A stretch of DNA of 64,000 bases from Streptomyces sp. NBC_01264 (GTDB lineage: Bacteria > Actinomycetota > Actinomycetes > Streptomycetales > Streptomycetaceae), in NCBI RefSeq assembly GCF_026340675.1, contig NZ_JAPEOX010000001.1, positions 2,976,001 through 3,040,000 of the forward strand, written 5' to 3'. The notes below the pieces were generated by a model, which did no database searches, was not told where the DNA came from, and worked only from the letters and a program-made list of their open reading frames with translations. The position numbers were made by a program, and so were the translations under genes. Positions 1-10,367 of the stretch are shown here, in pieces (position 1 is the first letter of the stretch; each line of letters opens with the position of its first letter).

Positions 1-351
1 CGGCACCCCGAGGCGCTTGGCCGCGAGGTAGCCGGGCAGGGCCACGTAGCCGCCGAAGCCGACGACGCAGTCGGCCTTGGTGCGGATGAGGATCTCCTCC
101 GCCGCCTTGATGGTGCCGCGCAGCCGTCCTGGGACGGTGATCAGCTCAGGCGTGGGCCTACGGGGCAACGGGACGGCCGGGATCAGTCCCAGCTCGTAGC
201 CGCGCTCGGGCACCAGGCGGGTTTCGAGTCCGCGTTCAGTGCCGAGGGCGGTGATGCCCACAGAAGGGTCCTGCCTGCGCAGGGCGTCCGCGAGGGCCAG
301 CGCCGGCTCGATGTGGCCGGCGGTCCCCCCACCGGCGAGTACGACATGCAC
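1..351 (-). CDS. murG: MurG, N-terminal part (cut by window edge)
   Basis: UDP-N-acetylglucosamine:lipid I transferase, which makes lipid II on the inner face of the membrane for peptidoglycan synthesis. The visible 117 residues open with the glycine-rich [10 protein letters not shown] loop typical of the MurG N-terminal Rossmann domain, and continue with FGGYVALPG. The start is a GTG at 351-349, giving HVVLAGGG directly after it; the only nearby ATG is out of frame. It begins 6 bp after the ftsW stop, so it is part of the same minus-strand operon. The C-terminal UDP-GlcNAc-binding domain lies outside the window. Family assignment is firm. Confidence 0.96.
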   Translation of the reverse strand, partial: MHVVLAGGGTAGHIEPALALADALRRQDPSVGITALGTERGLETRLVPERGYELGLIPAVPLPRRPTPELITVPGRLRGTIKAAEEILIRTKADCVVGFGGYVALPGYLAAKRLGVP

Positions 352-357
352 CGAAAT

Positions 358-1782
358 TCACCGCTCTCCGGACGGACGCTTCTTGACGCGCCGTCTCATC
401 GACTTCCATCTCTGCCCGGTCCGCGGCCGGCCGTTCTTGGGCCTCCGCATCGCGAGCGCCGCCCGTGCCGCCGGCTCCTCACGCGCGAAGGCGATGAGCA
501 GTCCGACCGCGAACATGGTCGGCAGCAAGGCTGACCCACCGTAGGAGAACAGCGGGAGCGGGACCCCGGCGATCGGCAGCAGACCGAGCACCGCACCGAT
601 GTTGATCACGGCTTGCGCCGTGATCCACGTGGTCACGCCTCCCGCGGCAAACCGTACGAAGGGATCCTCCGTGCGTCCGGCCACGCGGATACCCGCATAG
701 CCTAGGGCCGCGAACAGGGCGAGCACCGACAGCGTCCCCGCCAGCCCCAGTTCCTCGCCGGTGATGGCGAAGATGAAGTCGGTATGGGCCTCTGGCAGTT
801 GCCCCCATTTTTCCACACTGGCACCCAGTCCGGAACCGAACCATCCGCCCGACGCGAGGGCGTAGATTCCGTGGACGGCCTGCCAGCACAGCCCGTTTTC
901 GGGCAGCTCGGAGACTCCGATGCACTGGAGCCGGTCCATGCGGTGCGGACTGGTCTTGATGAGCAGGGCGACGAGCACGCCCACGAAGGCCAGTACCGCC
1001 GCGAACATCCGCGTCGGGGCTCCGGCCAGCCACAACAGCCCGAAGAGGATGGCGCCGAGGATCATCGCGGTGCCCATGTCCCCGCCGAGCATGATGAGCC
1101 CGAGCAGCAGGAAGGTGACCGGGACCAGCGGGACCAGCAGGTGTTTCCACTGGCTCAGCAGGTCCTTGTCGCCCTTGCGCGCCAGCAGGTCGGCGCCCCA
1201 GAGGATCAGGGCCAGTTTGCCGAACTCACTGGGCTGCAACATGAACGGACCGCCAAGGGAGATCCAATTCTGGTTGCCGTTGATCGACACCCCTATCCCG
1301 GGGACCTGGACCAGGACCATCAGGAAGAGGGTGCCGGTGAGCACCGGATAGGACAGGGCCCGGTGGAGCTTGACGGGCATCCGGGAGGCGATCAGCAGCA
1401 GTCCGGTGCCGATCGTGGCCGCCAGGAACTGCTTCTTGAAGAAGTACGCGTCGCCCAGCCCGAGCTGGAGCGCCTTGATCATGGAGGCCGAGTAGACCAT
1501 CACGAGACCGAGCACGGTGATGAGCAGCGCGCTGCCGAAGATCAGGTAATACGCCGTGAGGGGCCGGTCCCAGGCCCGGCGCAACTGCCGTTGCGTGCGC
1601 CGCAGCCGGGTCAGCGGGCCGCCTCCGGCGGGCCGCCCGGGACGCGCCGCGGGGCGCCCCCGGCCCAGCACCCCCCGGCCGGTCCTGGGCGTCCTGGGCG
1701 CGCCGGGCTTGGCGCCCCTGCCCTCTTTGGCGGTCCTGTCCGCGGACGGCCGCCGCCCCGGCAGGACTTGCTTGGCCGGCAT
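358..1782 (-). CDS. ftsW: FtsW, SEDS peptidoglycan glycosyltransferase of the divisome
   Basis: A 474-residue SEDS-family polytopic membrane protein that polymerises lipid II at the septum with the class B PBP FtsI. The first ~75 residues are a basic, Pro/Arg-rich cytoplasmic extension longer than in proteobacteria. About ten hydrophobic segments follow, starting near the YLIFGSALLITVLG stretch. The conserved DFIFAITGEELGL segment and the PLPLFSYGGSALLP loop are diagnostic of FtsW/RodA. Position between murD and murG in a dcw operon makes FtsW, not RodA, the best call. The ATG at 1782 has a GGAGGGGAAG ribosome binding site. A 77-bp gap separates it from murD. Confidence 0.96.
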   Translation of the reverse strand: MPAKQVLPGRRPSADRTAKEGRGAKPGAPRTPRTGRGVLGRGRPAARPGRPAGGGPLTRLRRTQRQLRRAWDRPLTAYYLIFGSALLITVLGLVMVYSASMIKALQLGLGDAYFFKKQFLAATIGTGLLLIASRMPVKLHRALSYPVLTGTLFLMVLVQVPGIGVSINGNQNWISLGGPFMLQPSEFGKLALILWGADLLARKGDKDLLSQWKHLLVPLVPVTFLLLGLIMLGGDMGTAMILGAILFGLLWLAGAPTRMFAAVLAFVGVLVALLIKTSPHRMDRLQCIGVSELPENGLCWQAVHGIYALASGGWFGSGLGASVEKWGQLPEAHTDFIFAITGEELGLAGTLSVLALFAALGYAGIRVAGRTEDPFVRFAAGGVTTWITAQAVINIGAVLGLLPIAGVPLPLFSYGGSALLPTMFAVGLLIAFAREEPAARAALAMRRPKNGRPRTGQRWKSMRRRVKKRPSGER

Positions 1783-1859
1783 CTGTGATCTTCCCCTCCA
1801 ACTCGTACGGGGCGAGCTGCCGGTCGGCCGGAGGGAACCTGCCCAGGATCGAGCCGGAC

Positions 1860-3329
1860 CTAGGCCTGCTCGGCTGCCAGTTCGCGCACCGCGTCGGCGA
1901 ACGCGTCCCCACGCTTGCTGTAGTTCGCGAACATGTCCATCGAGGCACAGGCAGGTGCCAGCAGAACCGTGTCGCCGGGTTCCGCGAGCCGGGCCGCTTC
2001 CCGGACCGCCGCGAGCATCGCCCCAGTGTCGGTCCGTGCGAGGTCCACGACCGGGACCTCCGGGGCGTGTCGCGCCAGTGCCTCGGCGATCAGGGCCCGG
2101 TCGGCGCCCATCAGGACGACGCCCCGGAGCCGCTTCGCGGCCTTCTGCACGAGCTCGTCGAAGGTCGCGCCCTTGGCCAGGCCGCCGGCGATCCAGACCA
2201 CCGGCTCGAAGGCCGCCAGGGAGGCTTCCGCGGCGTGGGTGTTGGTGGCCTTGGAGTCGTCCACGTACGTGACCCCGCCGACCTCGTCGACGTGGCTGAC
2301 CCGGTGGGCGTCCGGCCGGAAGTCGCGCAGTCCGTCGCGGACGGCGCGCGGTTCCACGCCGAAGGCGCGGGCCAGGGCGGCGGCGGCGAGGGCGTTGGCG
2401 ATGTTGTGCGGGGCGGGCGGATTGACGTCCGCGACCTCGGCGAGTTCCTGGGCGTTCTTCTGCCGGTTCTCCACGAAGGCCCGGTCGACGAGGATGCCGT
2501 CGACGACGCCGAACATGGAGGGGCCGGGGGCGCCGAGGGTGAAGCCGATGGCCCGGCAGCCCTCTTCCACGTCCGCCTCGACGACCAGGTCCTCGGTGGC
2601 CTTGTCCGCGGCGTTGTAGACGCAGGCCACCGTGTTGCCCTCGTAGATCCGGCCCTTGTCGGTGGCGTACGCCTCCATCGAGCCGTGCCAGTCGAGGTGG
2701 TCCGGGGCCAGGTTCAGGACGGCCGCGGAGTGGGGGCGCACCGAGGGCGCCCAGTGCAGCTGGTAGCTGGAGAGCTCGACGGCGAGTACGTCGTACGTCT
2801 CCTCGCCGAGCACCACGTCGATGATCGGGGTGCCGATGTTGCCGACGGCCGCGGTCCTGAGGCCGGCGGCCTTCAGGATCGAGGCGAGCATCTGGGTGGT
2901 GGTGGTCTTGCCGTTGGTGCCGGTGATCGCCAGCCAGGGGGCCGGTTCCCTGCGGGGCTCACCGGTCCGGGCTGCGCGCCGGTCCTCGGCGACCTCGCGC
3001 AGCAGCCAGGCGATCTCGACGTCGCCGACGACGTCCACGCCGGCCGCGGCGGCCGCCGCGAACAGCGGGCCGTCGGGCTTCCAGCCGGGCGAGGTGACGA
3101 CCAGGTCGGTCCCCTCGGGCAGGGTCTGCGCGTCGCCCAGGCGTACGGAGACGCCCGCCGCCTCCAGCTCCGCGGCCCGCGCGCGGTGGCCCTCGCTGTC
3201 GCCGCCGTCCACGACGGTGACGAGCGCGCCGAGGCCGGCCAGGGCACGGGCGGCGCTGATGCCGCTCACGCCGAGGCCGGCGACGGTGATGTTCTTGCCG
3301 TGCCAGGCGGTCACTTGTCGGCTGCCCAT
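1860..3329 (-). CDS. murD: MurD, UDP-MurNAc-L-alanine:D-glutamate ligase
   Basis: ATP-dependent cytoplasmic Mur ligase adding D-Glu to UDP-MurNAc-L-Ala. It shows an N-terminal Rossmann motif ([15 protein letters not shown]), the central ATP-binding loop [12 protein letters not shown], and the C-terminal ligase domain with [10 protein letters not shown]. Two starts are possible. An ATG at 3329 gives a 489-residue protein and an 18-bp overlap with mraY. A GTG at 3314 forms a 4-bp GTGA overlap with the mraY stop, like most junctions in this operon. I give the longer form because related Streptomyces proteins, as I remember them, begin MGSRQVT, but the GTG form is a real alternative. Confidence 0.95.
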   Translation of the reverse strand: MGSRQVTAWHGKNITVAGLGVSGISAARALAGLGALVTVVDGGDSEGHRARAAELEAAGVSVRLGDAQTLPEGTDLVVTSPGWKPDGPLFAAAAAAGVDVVGDVEIAWLLREVAEDRRAARTGEPRREPAPWLAITGTNGKTTTTQMLASILKAAGLRTAAVGNIGTPIIDVVLGEETYDVLAVELSSYQLHWAPSVRPHSAAVLNLAPDHLDWHGSMEAYATDKGRIYEGNTVACVYNAADKATEDLVVEADVEEGCRAIGFTLGAPGPSMFGVVDGILVDRAFVENRQKNAQELAEVADVNPPAPHNIANALAAAALARAFGVEPRAVRDGLRDFRPDAHRVSHVDEVGGVTYVDDSKATNTHAAEASLAAFEPVVWIAGGLAKGATFDELVQKAAKRLRGVVLMGADRALIAEALARHAPEVPVVDLARTDTGAMLAAVREAARLAEPGDTVLLAPACASMDMFANYSKRGDAFADAVRELAAEQA

Positions 3330-4381
3330 CCCGCGTAGAAGACTCCGAGGCCCACGATCACGCACATGCCCTGGATGATCCAGAACCGGACGACGACCAG
3401 GACTTCCGACCACCCCTTGAGTTCGAAGTGGTGCTGTAGCGGTGCCATCCGGAAGACGCGCTTGCCGGTCAGCTTGAAGGAGCCGACCTGGATGACGACC
3501 GACATGGTGATCAGGACGAAGAGGCCGCCGAGGAGCGCCATCAGGAACTCGGTGCGGGAGCAGATCGCCAGGCCGGCGAGCGCGCCGCCGAGGGCCAGCG
3601 AACCGGTGTCGCCCATGAAGATCTTGGCGGGCGAGGTGTTCCACCACAGGAAGCCGAAGCAGGCGCCCATGAGGGCGGCGGCGACGACGGCCAGGTCCAA
3701 TGGGTCGCGCACTTCGAAACAGGCGTTCGGGTTGGTCAGGGTCTGCGCGTTGGCGCAGGACTCCTGGTACTGCCAGACGCCGATGAAGGTGTAGGCGCCG
3801 AAGACCATCACGGCGGCGCCGGTGGCCAGGCCGTCGAGACCGTCGGTGAGGTTCACGCCGTTGGACATCGCCAGGATCATGAACAGCGCCCAGACCACGA
3901 ACAGCACCGGGCCGATCGCCCAGCCGAAGTCCGTGACGAACGACAGCTTGGTGGAGGCCGGGGCCAGTCCGCGCGCGTCCTTGAACTGCAGGGAGAGCAC
4001 CGCGAAGGCGATGCCGACGATCAGCTGGCCGGCCATCTTGGCCTTGGCCCGCAGACCGAGCGAACGCTGCTTGACGATCTTGATGTAGTCGTCGAGGAAC
4101 CCGACCACGCCCATGCCCGCCATCAGGAAGAGGACGAGGAGGCCCGAGAAGGTCGGCTGGCTGCCGGTGATCACCTTGGTGAGGGCGTACGCGATCAGCG
4201 TGGCCAGGATGAAGGAGATGCCGCCCATGGTGGGCGTGCCCTTCTTCCCGGCGTGACCGCGCGGCCCGTCGTCCCGGATGAACTGGCCGTAGCCCTTGCG
4301 GGCCAGACCCTTGATCAACAGCGGGGTGCCGATGAGCGTGAGGAAGAGTCCGATGACTCCGGAGAACAGGATCTGCCTCAT
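3311..4381 (-). CDS. mraY: MraY, phospho-MurNAc-pentapeptide transferase
   Basis: Integral membrane enzyme that transfers phospho-MurNAc-pentapeptide from the UDP-precursor to undecaprenyl phosphate, making lipid I. It is 356 residues with about ten membrane segments. The family signatures are visible in order: GFLDDYIKI (the DD pair), [22 protein letters not shown] and the HHFELKG histidine motif near the C-terminus. The ATG start overlaps the murF stop by 4 bp (ATGA), indicating translational coupling. Length and motifs fit the family and nothing looks unusual. Confidence 0.97.
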   Translation of the reverse strand: MRQILFSGVIGLFLTLIGTPLLIKGLARKGYGQFIRDDGPRGHAGKKGTPTMGGISFILATLIAYALTKVITGSQPTFSGLLVLFLMAGMGVVGFLDDYIKIVKQRSLGLRAKAKMAGQLIVGIAFAVLSLQFKDARGLAPASTKLSFVTDFGWAIGPVLFVVWALFMILAMSNGVNLTDGLDGLATGAAVMVFGAYTFIGVWQYQESCANAQTLTNPNACFEVRDPLDLAVVAAALMGACFGFLWWNTSPAKIFMGDTGSLALGGALAGLAICSRTEFLMALLGGLFVLITMSVVIQVGSFKLTGKRVFRMAPLQHHFELKGWSEVLVVVRFWIIQGMCVIVGLGVFYAGWAADK

Positions 4382-5796
4382 CGGCCGGCGACCTCGCCGT
4401 CGAGCAGGGCCTGGGCCACCCGCTCCAGGCCGGCTGACCTGGAAGCCTTCACCAGCACGACGTCTCCCGGGCGCAGTTCACTGCGCAACAGGTCGACCGC
4501 CGCCTGCGCGTCGGACACGAGCACCGACTCCTCACCCCACGAACCCTCGTTATATGCGCCCAGTTGCAGCCAGGAGGCTTCCCTGCCCCCGACCGCGACC
4601 AGCTTGCTCACGTTGAGCCGGACGACAAGCCGTCCGACCGCGTCGTGCTCGGCGAGCGCGTCGTCTCCGAGCTCGGCCATCGGGCCGAGCACCGCCCACG
4701 TGCGCCCCCCGTTCGCCTTGCCGGCACCGCCCATCGCGGCGAGTGCGCGCAGTGCGGCCCGCATGGACTCGGGGTTTGCGTTGTAGGCGTCGTTGACGAT
4801 CGTCACGCCGTCCGCCCGCTCGGTGACCTCCATCCGCCACCGGGACAGGCTGCCCGCCCCGGAGAGCGCGGTGGCGATCTCCTCGGCGGACATGCCCAGT
4901 ACGTGGGCGACGGCGGCCGCGGCGAGCGCGTTCGACACGTGGTGCTCACCGTACAGCCGCAAGGTCACGTCACTGCACCCGGTCGGTGTTCGCAATGTGA
5001 ACGAAGGCTGTCCCCGGTCCGTCATCCGGACCTCGGTGGCCCTGATGTCGGCGTCCTCGGCCTCCCCGAACAGCACCGTACGGGCCTTCGTGCGCCCGGC
5101 CATGGCACGTACCAGCAGGTCATCGGCGTTGAGGACGGCGATGCCGCCCTCCGCCTCGGACGGCAGGGCCTCGACGAGCTCGCCCTTGGCCTGCGCGATC
5201 TGCTCCCGGCCGCCGAACTCCCCGATGTGTGCGGTGCCGACGTTGAGGACCACACCGATCCGCGGGGGCGTCAGTCCGGTGAGGTAGGCGATGTGGCCGA
5301 TGCCGCGGGCACCCATCTCCAGGACCAGGTGCTGCGTCTCCTCGGTGACCCGCAGCGTCGTGATCGGCAGGCCGATCTCGTTGTTGAGGTTCCCGGGGGT
5401 CCACACGGTCGGCGCGTGGTGCTGCAGGACCTGGGCGATCAGGTCCTTGGTGGAGGTCTTGCCGGCGGAGCCGGTGAGGGCCACGACGTCGGTACCGAGG
5501 CGTTCGACGACGGATCGGGCGAGCGCGCCGAGGGCGGCCACCACGTCGGGGACGACGATGGCCGGGACGCCGACGGGCCGGGTCGCGAGGACGCCCACGG
5601 CCCCGGCGGCCAGGGCGCGTTCGGCGTAGTCGTGGCCGTCCACCCGCTCCCCGACGAAGGCGGCGAACAGGCTGCCGGCCTGGACCTCGCGGGAGTCGTA
5701 GACGACGGGGCCGGTGACCGTGACGGACGGATCCGGTATGTCGTGGGGCTGCCCGCCGGTGATCTCGGCGATCTCGGCGAGGGAAAGGGCGATCAC
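4378..5796 (-). CDS. murF: MurF, D-alanyl-D-alanine-adding Mur ligase
   Basis: Cytoplasmic ligase that adds D-Ala-D-Ala to the UDP-MurNAc-tripeptide, giving the pentapeptide used by MraY. It has 472 residues. The N-terminal domain carries [15 protein letters not shown], as in MurE and MurF proteins. The ATP loop reads [11 protein letters not shown], and the central domain has the typical [11 protein letters not shown] and [11 protein letters not shown] motifs of MurF. The start is GTG at 5796, forming a GTGA overlap with the murE stop. The gene sits between murE and mraY, the usual dcw order. Confidence 0.96.
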   Translation of the reverse strand: MIALSLAEIAEITGGQPHDIPDPSVTVTGPVVYDSREVQAGSLFAAFVGERVDGHDYAERALAAGAVGVLATRPVGVPAIVVPDVVAALGALARSVVERLGTDVVALTGSAGKTSTKDLIAQVLQHHAPTVWTPGNLNNEIGLPITTLRVTEETQHLVLEMGARGIGHIAYLTGLTPPRIGVVLNVGTAHIGEFGGREQIAQAKGELVEALPSEAEGGIAVLNADDLLVRAMAGRTKARTVLFGEAEDADIRATEVRMTDRGQPSFTLRTPTGCSDVTLRLYGEHHVSNALAAAAVAHVLGMSAEEIATALSGAGSLSRWRMEVTERADGVTIVNDAYNANPESMRAALRALAAMGGAGKANGGRTWAVLGPMAELGDDALAEHDAVGRLVVRLNVSKLVAVGGREASWLQLGAYNEGSWGEESVLVSDAQAAVDLLRSELRPGDVVLVKASRSAGLERVAQALLDGEVAGR

Positions 5797-7493
5797 TGGT
5801 TCACCTCGGCCTGTCGGGGACGCTGGCCTGCTTGGGTCTCGATGGCCGCGCGCAGGACGGCCCGGTCGTCGAAGGGACGTACGACGCCCGCGGTGTCCTG
5901 GCCCTGCTCGTGGCCCTTGCCGGCCACCAGCACCGTGTCGCCCGCCTCGGCGCGCGCGACGGCGGTGGCGATGGCCGCCGCCCGGTCGGCGTCGACGAGG
6001 ACGGTGCCCCGCTCCGCGGGCGGCACGGACACGGCGCCGCGGAACATCGCGGCGAGGATCGCGAGGGGGTCCTCGGAGCGCGGGTTGTCGGAGGTCAGTA
6101 CGGCGGTGTCGGCGAACCGGGCGGCCGCCGCGCCCATCGGGGCCCGCTTCGTGGTGTCGCGGTCGCCGCCGCAGCCCAGTACGACGTGCAGCTTGCCGGT
6201 GGTGACCTCGCGCAGGGCCCGCAGGACCGATTCGACGGCGTCCGTCTTGTGCGCGTAGTCCACGACGGCCAGGTACGGCTGTCCCGCGTCGACCCGCTCC
6301 AGCCGGCCGGGTACCCCGGGGACCGCGGCGACGCCGTCGGCGGCGGTCTGCGGGTCCAGGCCCGCGGCGGCGAGCGTGACCACGGCGGCCACGGTGTTGG
6401 CCACGTTGAACGGGCCGGGCAGCGGGGCGGTGGCCGTGACCCGCTCGCCGGACGGACCCACCAGGGTCAGGGTCGAGTCCATGTGGCGCGAGACCACGTC
6501 CTCGGCCCGCCAGTCGGCGGCCGGGTCGCCCGTGGCGGAGAAGGTCACGACCGGGATCGGCGACTCCTTCGCGAGGCGGCGGCCGTACTCGTCGTCGATG
6601 TTGACCACGCCGAGGCGGGCGCGGCGCTCGGTGAAGAGCTGCGCCTTGGCCTGGAAGTAGTCCTCCATGTCGGAGTGGAACTCCATGTGCTCCGGGCTCA
6701 GGTTGTTGAAGACGGCCACGTCGAAGACGCAGCCGTCCACCCGGCCGAGCACCAGGGCGTGGCTGGAGACCTCCATGGCGACGGCCTCGACGCCGCGTTC
6801 GCGCATGACCGCGAAGAGCGCCTGCAGGTCGGTGGCCTCGGGGGTGGTGCGCTCGGACTTGATGCGCTCGTCGCCGACGCGCATCTCGACGGTGCCGATG
6901 AGCCCCGTCCGGCGTCCGGCGCCGCGCAGGCCGCCCTCGACGAGGTACGCCGTGGTGGTCTTGCCGGAGGTGCCGGTGATGCCGATCTGGAGCAGGGTCT
7001 CGCCCGGGCGTCCGTAGACCGCGGCGGCCAGTTCTCCCATCCGGCCGCGCGGGTCGGCGACGGCGAGGACCGGCAGTCCGGTGGCCGCGGCGCGCTCGGC
7101 GCCGGCCGGGTCGGTCAGCACGGCGGCGGCGCCGAGGGCGGCCGCCTGCGCGGCGAAGTCCGCGCCGTGCAGCTTGGCGCCCGGCAGGGCCGCGTACAGG
7201 TCTCCGGGCCGCACGGCACGCGAATCGTGCGTGATGCCGGTGATCCGCGTCTGCGCGCCGGGGACTTCCACCCCCAGCAGCTCCGCCAGCTCGCCGAGCG
7301 GGGTCGGGCGGACGGACAGGGGGCGTGGCGCTCCCGGCGGCGCTGCCGGTGCGTCGTTCTGGGTGGTTCTGGGCTGATCAGCGTGGGGCACGGCGGTGAG
7401 CGTACCGGGCGCGGCGGGCCGCTCGCGAAGCGAGGGCCCGCCCTGGGGTGCGGCGGACGCGTGGTTCCCGGATTCGGGGGTGATCGTTGTCAC
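5793..7493 (-). CDS. murE: MurE, UDP-MurNAc-tripeptide ligase (diaminopimelate type)
   Basis: Adds the third stem-peptide residue to UDP-MurNAc-L-Ala-D-Glu. The P-loop GITGTSGKTTT and the TSDNPRSEDP box are clear. The DNPR tetrad is the known marker for diaminopimelate as substrate, as opposed to L-lysine; LL-DAP is expected for Streptomyces. The 566-residue protein has a Pro/Ala-rich extension of roughly 60-65 residues before the catalytic domains that adds no recognisable domain. The start is GTG at 7493 with GAGG about 8 nt upstream. It overlaps murF by 4 bp and follows ftsI after 48 bp. Confidence 0.96.
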   Translation of the reverse strand: MTTITPESGNHASAAPQGGPSLRERPAAPGTLTAVPHADQPRTTQNDAPAAPPGAPRPLSVRPTPLGELAELLGVEVPGAQTRITGITHDSRAVRPGDLYAALPGAKLHGADFAAQAAALGAAAVLTDPAGAERAAATGLPVLAVADPRGRMGELAAAVYGRPGETLLQIGITGTSGKTTTAYLVEGGLRGAGRRTGLIGTVEMRVGDERIKSERTTPEATDLQALFAVMRERGVEAVAMEVSSHALVLGRVDGCVFDVAVFNNLSPEHMEFHSDMEDYFQAKAQLFTERRARLGVVNIDDEYGRRLAKESPIPVVTFSATGDPAADWRAEDVVSRHMDSTLTLVGPSGERVTATAPLPGPFNVANTVAAVVTLAAAGLDPQTAADGVAAVPGVPGRLERVDAGQPYLAVVDYAHKTDAVESVLRALREVTTGKLHVVLGCGGDRDTTKRAPMGAAAARFADTAVLTSDNPRSEDPLAILAAMFRGAVSVPPAERGTVLVDADRAAAIATAVARAEAGDTVLVAGKGHEQGQDTAGVVRPFDDRAVLRAAIETQAGQRPRQAEVNQ

Positions 7494-7541
7494 TGATGGT
7501 GCCTCACGCTTTTCTGGGGCGGGCCGGGGCCGGGACGGCGG

Positions 7542-9551
7542 TCACTGGCCCGGCTGCGGGCTCGGCTTGGGGCCGGACGGCGCGCCGGGTTCGTAGGTGA
7601 CCGGGAGTCCGGCGGGGGCGGTTCCGGTGGGAGCGATCTGGAGGGTTTTGAGGGCGAACTCCATGACCTTCTTGTAGATGGGCCCGCAGATCTGGCCACC
7701 GAAGTAACTGCCCTTGGTGGGGTTCTGGATGGCGCAGTACACGGTGATGCGGGGGTTGTCCGCAGGTGCGAATCCCGCGAACGAGGCGGTGTAGCCCTTG
7801 TAGCGGCCGGTGGCCGGATCCACCCGGTTGGAGGTGCCGGTCTTGCCGCCGACCCGGTAGCCGGGGATCCGGGCCCTGGTGCCGGTGCCCTCCTGGTCGT
7901 CGACCACCGACTCCAGCATTTCCGCGAGGGTCTTGGCGGTCTCCTTGCTGACCACCCGGTTCTTCGCGGGTGCGGGGGCCGGGGTGAAACGGCCGTCGGG
8001 GCCCTTGGTGCCGCGGACCAGGGTCGGGGCGATGCGCACCCCGCCGTTGGCGATGGTCGAGTACACGGAGGCCGCCTGCATGGCGTTGAGGGACAGGCCC
8101 TGGCCGAAGGGGATCGTGTACTGCTGGGAAGTGGACCACTTCTCGGGCGGGGCGAGGATGCCGCGGGACTCGCCGGGGTAGTTCAGGCCGGTGGGCCGGC
8201 CGATGCCGAACTTGTCCAGGTACGCGTGCAGGACCTTGTTGGACTCGGGCTGCGTCGGGCCGAGCTGGCCGGTCGCCAGGATGGTGCCGATGTTGGAGGA
8301 CTTGGCCAGGACCCCGTTGAGGGTCAGGTACCAGGTCGGGTGGTCGATGTCGTCCTTGAAGAGCCGGTCGCCGCGGTGCAGCCGGTTGGGGACCTCGACG
8401 TGGGTGTCGGGCCTGGCCTTCTTCTCCTCCAGGACGGCCGCCATCGACATCACCTTGGCGGTGGAGCCGGGCTCGTAGACGTCCTGGAGCGCGGCGTTGC
8501 CCATGGCGGCGGAGCTGGCCTTGGAGAGGTCGTTGGGGTCGAAGCCGGGGGCGTTGGCCATCGCGAGGACCTCGCCGGTGGTGGTGTCCTGGACGATGAC
8601 GTACCCGCGGTCGGCCTCCGACTTGGCGACCTGTTCGGTGATGGCGCTCTGCGCGGCCCACTGGATGTCGCGGTCGATGGTCAGCTCGATGTCCTCGCCG
8701 GGCACGGCGGGCTTCTCGCTGGACCCGGCGGTCGGCACGCGGCGGCCGCCCGACTGGGCGTAGGTGAGTGCGCCGTCCTTGCCGGACAGCTTCTTGTCGA
8801 GGGAGGACTCCAGGCCGCCGCCGCCCTTGCCCTCGGCGTTGACGTAACCCAGTATCCCGGCGGCGAGGTCGCCGTTCGGGTACACGCGCTTGCTGCTGTT
8901 CTCGTTGAAGACGCCGGCCAGGACGTTGGCGCCGGGGCCGTTGTTCCTCTTGTCGGCGGTCGCCTTCTCGGCGAAGACCTTCTTGAGGTCCTTGATCTGG
9001 TTCCAGACCTGGGGGGTCTGGCGGCGGGCGAGGACCACGTAGCGGGTGTTCTTCGTCTTCAGGCGCGCGGTGAGCTCCTTGGCGTCCTTGCCGAGGATCG
9101 GCGCGAGGAGCGCGGCCGCCTGCTCGGGGGCGTCGGGAGCCTTGCTCTCCTGGACGGTGAACATGTGCGGGTCCGCGGTGATGTCGTACGCGTCCACGCT
9201 GGTGGCGAGCGCCACGCCCTTGCGGTCGGTGATCTCCCCGCGCTCGGCGGCCAGGGTGTAGCTGGCGAAGCGGTTCTCGGAGGCCTTGGCGGAGTACGCG
9301 GACGCGTCGACGGCCTGCACCTGGAGCAGCCGTACGACGAACACCAGCATCACCATCGTCAGCCCGACGCTGACCAGCCGCAGCCGGGGCTTGGGAGCGC
9401 CGAGACGGATCGTGTGCGGCTTCCTCGCGGGGGCGGGGCGGCGGGTGGCGGGCCTGGCGGCCGGCCGCGCGGAAGCCCGCGCCCGGTCCCCACCGGGCCG
9501 GGGCCGCCCGGGCCCGGGCACCCGCCGGCGCGGCGGCTCCTGGGGGCTCAT
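7542..9551 (-). CDS. ftsI: FtsI (PBP3), class B penicillin-binding transpeptidase
   Basis: Septal D,D-transpeptidase working with FtsW. The 669-residue protein has an Arg/Pro-rich cytoplasmic tail of about 50 residues and one membrane anchor (VGLTMVMLVFVVRLLQV). A PBP dimerisation domain follows, then the transpeptidase domain with the active-site motif EPGSTAKVM (S-x-x-K), SSN in AKSSNIGTI, and KTG in GGKTGTSNR. No PASTA repeats are present. It starts at ATG 9551. Unlike the rest of the operon, it is separated from ftsL by a 294-bp gap filled with a palindromic repeat, so it may also have its own promoter. Confidence 0.96.
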   Translation of the reverse strand: MSPQEPPRRRVPGPGRPRPGGDRARASARPAARPATRRPAPARKPHTIRLGAPKPRLRLVSVGLTMVMLVFVVRLLQVQAVDASAYSAKASENRFASYTLAAERGEITDRKGVALATSVDAYDITADPHMFTVQESKAPDAPEQAAALLAPILGKDAKELTARLKTKNTRYVVLARRQTPQVWNQIKDLKKVFAEKATADKRNNGPGANVLAGVFNENSSKRVYPNGDLAAGILGYVNAEGKGGGGLESSLDKKLSGKDGALTYAQSGGRRVPTAGSSEKPAVPGEDIELTIDRDIQWAAQSAITEQVAKSEADRGYVIVQDTTTGEVLAMANAPGFDPNDLSKASSAAMGNAALQDVYEPGSTAKVMSMAAVLEEKKARPDTHVEVPNRLHRGDRLFKDDIDHPTWYLTLNGVLAKSSNIGTILATGQLGPTQPESNKVLHAYLDKFGIGRPTGLNYPGESRGILAPPEKWSTSQQYTIPFGQGLSLNAMQAASVYSTIANGGVRIAPTLVRGTKGPDGRFTPAPAPAKNRVVSKETAKTLAEMLESVVDDQEGTGTRARIPGYRVGGKTGTSNRVDPATGRYKGYTASFAGFAPADNPRITVYCAIQNPTKGSYFGGQICGPIYKKVMEFALKTLQIAPTGTAPAGLPVTYEPGAPSGPKPSPQPGQ

Positions 9552-9572
9552 GCGGCGACCCCCCGGACGCGT

Positions 9573-9830
9573 GCGGAACCTGGCTGCGCCGGAGCTCCTG
9601 GGGCTCCGCCCCAGACCCCGCTCCTCAAACGCCGGAGGGGCTGGAATGCGTCGCCGTCAGCCTGCGCGGGCCCGCAGGTACACCCTGCGCCGCAGGGAAA
9701 TCCAGCCCCTCCGGCGTTTGAGGAGCCGGGGTCCGGGGGCTGGCCCCCGGCGACGGCGCCGCACGCGGCAGGGGTCCGGGCGGAGCCCGGGGAACGGTGG
9801 AAGGGCGGGTAGGGGACCGGCCCCGCAGGG
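9573..9830. repeat. Palindromic intergenic element, copy A1 (inside dcw operon)
   Basis: Fills the ftsL-ftsI gap. Positions 9621-9645 and 9701-9725 are perfect 25-bp inverted arms with the core CTCAAACGCCGG. The loop between them holds two smaller hairpins (9661-9678 and 9683-9697). To the right, 9773-9830 carries a second module with the string GAAGGGCGGGTAGGGGAC that recurs at other copies in this window. No coding frame is convincing here. It could form a strong hairpin in the dcw transcript. Confidence 0.85.
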
Positions 9831-9845
9831 GTACGCGTCACGACG

Positions 9846-10367
9846 TCACCGTCCAGGGGTCTGGGAGGGCTGGGGGGCGCCGCCCGACGGCGCGGTGGAG
9901 GGACCGGGAGCGGCGGCGCCCGAGGGCGCCGGGGCCGGGGAGCCCGCCGGGCTCGGCACGGCTCCGCCCGGGGAGGGCGGGACCGGCGGAGCGGACACCG
10001 GCGGCGCGGGCGGCGACGGGGGCGGCGGCTCCGCGGCCGGGGAAGCGGTCCCGGCGACCTTCCCGTCGGGCCCGATGAAAACCGGGCTGCCGCCGGGGAC
10101 GAGGCCCAGCTCGTGCGCCCGGCGCTGCAACGCGTCGGGCGCCGAGTGCCCGTCCACGTCCCGCTGCAGCGCCTGCTCCTCGTCCGTGAGCGCGGTGGTC
10201 TCCTTCTTCAGCTTGCTCAGCTGGAAGGAGCCCTGGTTGAGCGCCGAGTTCAGCAGCAGCAGGCTGATCAGCCCGCCGCCGAGCAGCGCCACGACCAGCA
10301 GGACGAACGGGGTCCGCGCCGCCTGTCCGGCGACCGGCCCCCCCAGCACCCGCCCCAGGCGTTTCAC
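9846..10367 (-). CDS. ftsL: FtsL-like septum formation protein
   Basis: A 173-residue bitopic membrane protein in the ftsL slot, between rsmH and ftsI. The start is the GTG at 10367, which overlaps the rsmH stop as GTGA. Residues ~18-40 form the single membrane segment ([19 protein letters not shown]). A short Leu/Gln-rich heptad region follows ([20 protein letters not shown]), then the [14 protein letters not shown] segment common in actinobacterial FtsL proteins. The last ~70 residues are almost only Pro, Ala, Gly and Ser, an extracellular low-complexity tail absent from proteobacterial FtsL. FtsL forms a complex with FtsB/DivIC and FtsQ to activate FtsWI. The sequence is poorly conserved across phyla, so context carries much of this call. 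Confidence 0.88.
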   Translation of the reverse strand: MKRLGRVLGGPVAGQAARTPFVLLVVALLGGGLISLLLLNSALNQGSFQLSKLKKETTALTDEEQALQRDVDGHSAPDALQRRAHELGLVPGGSPVFIGPDGKVAGTASPAAEPPPPSPPAPPVSAPPVPPSPGGAVPSPAGSPAPAPSGAAAPGPSTAPSGGAPQPSQTPGR

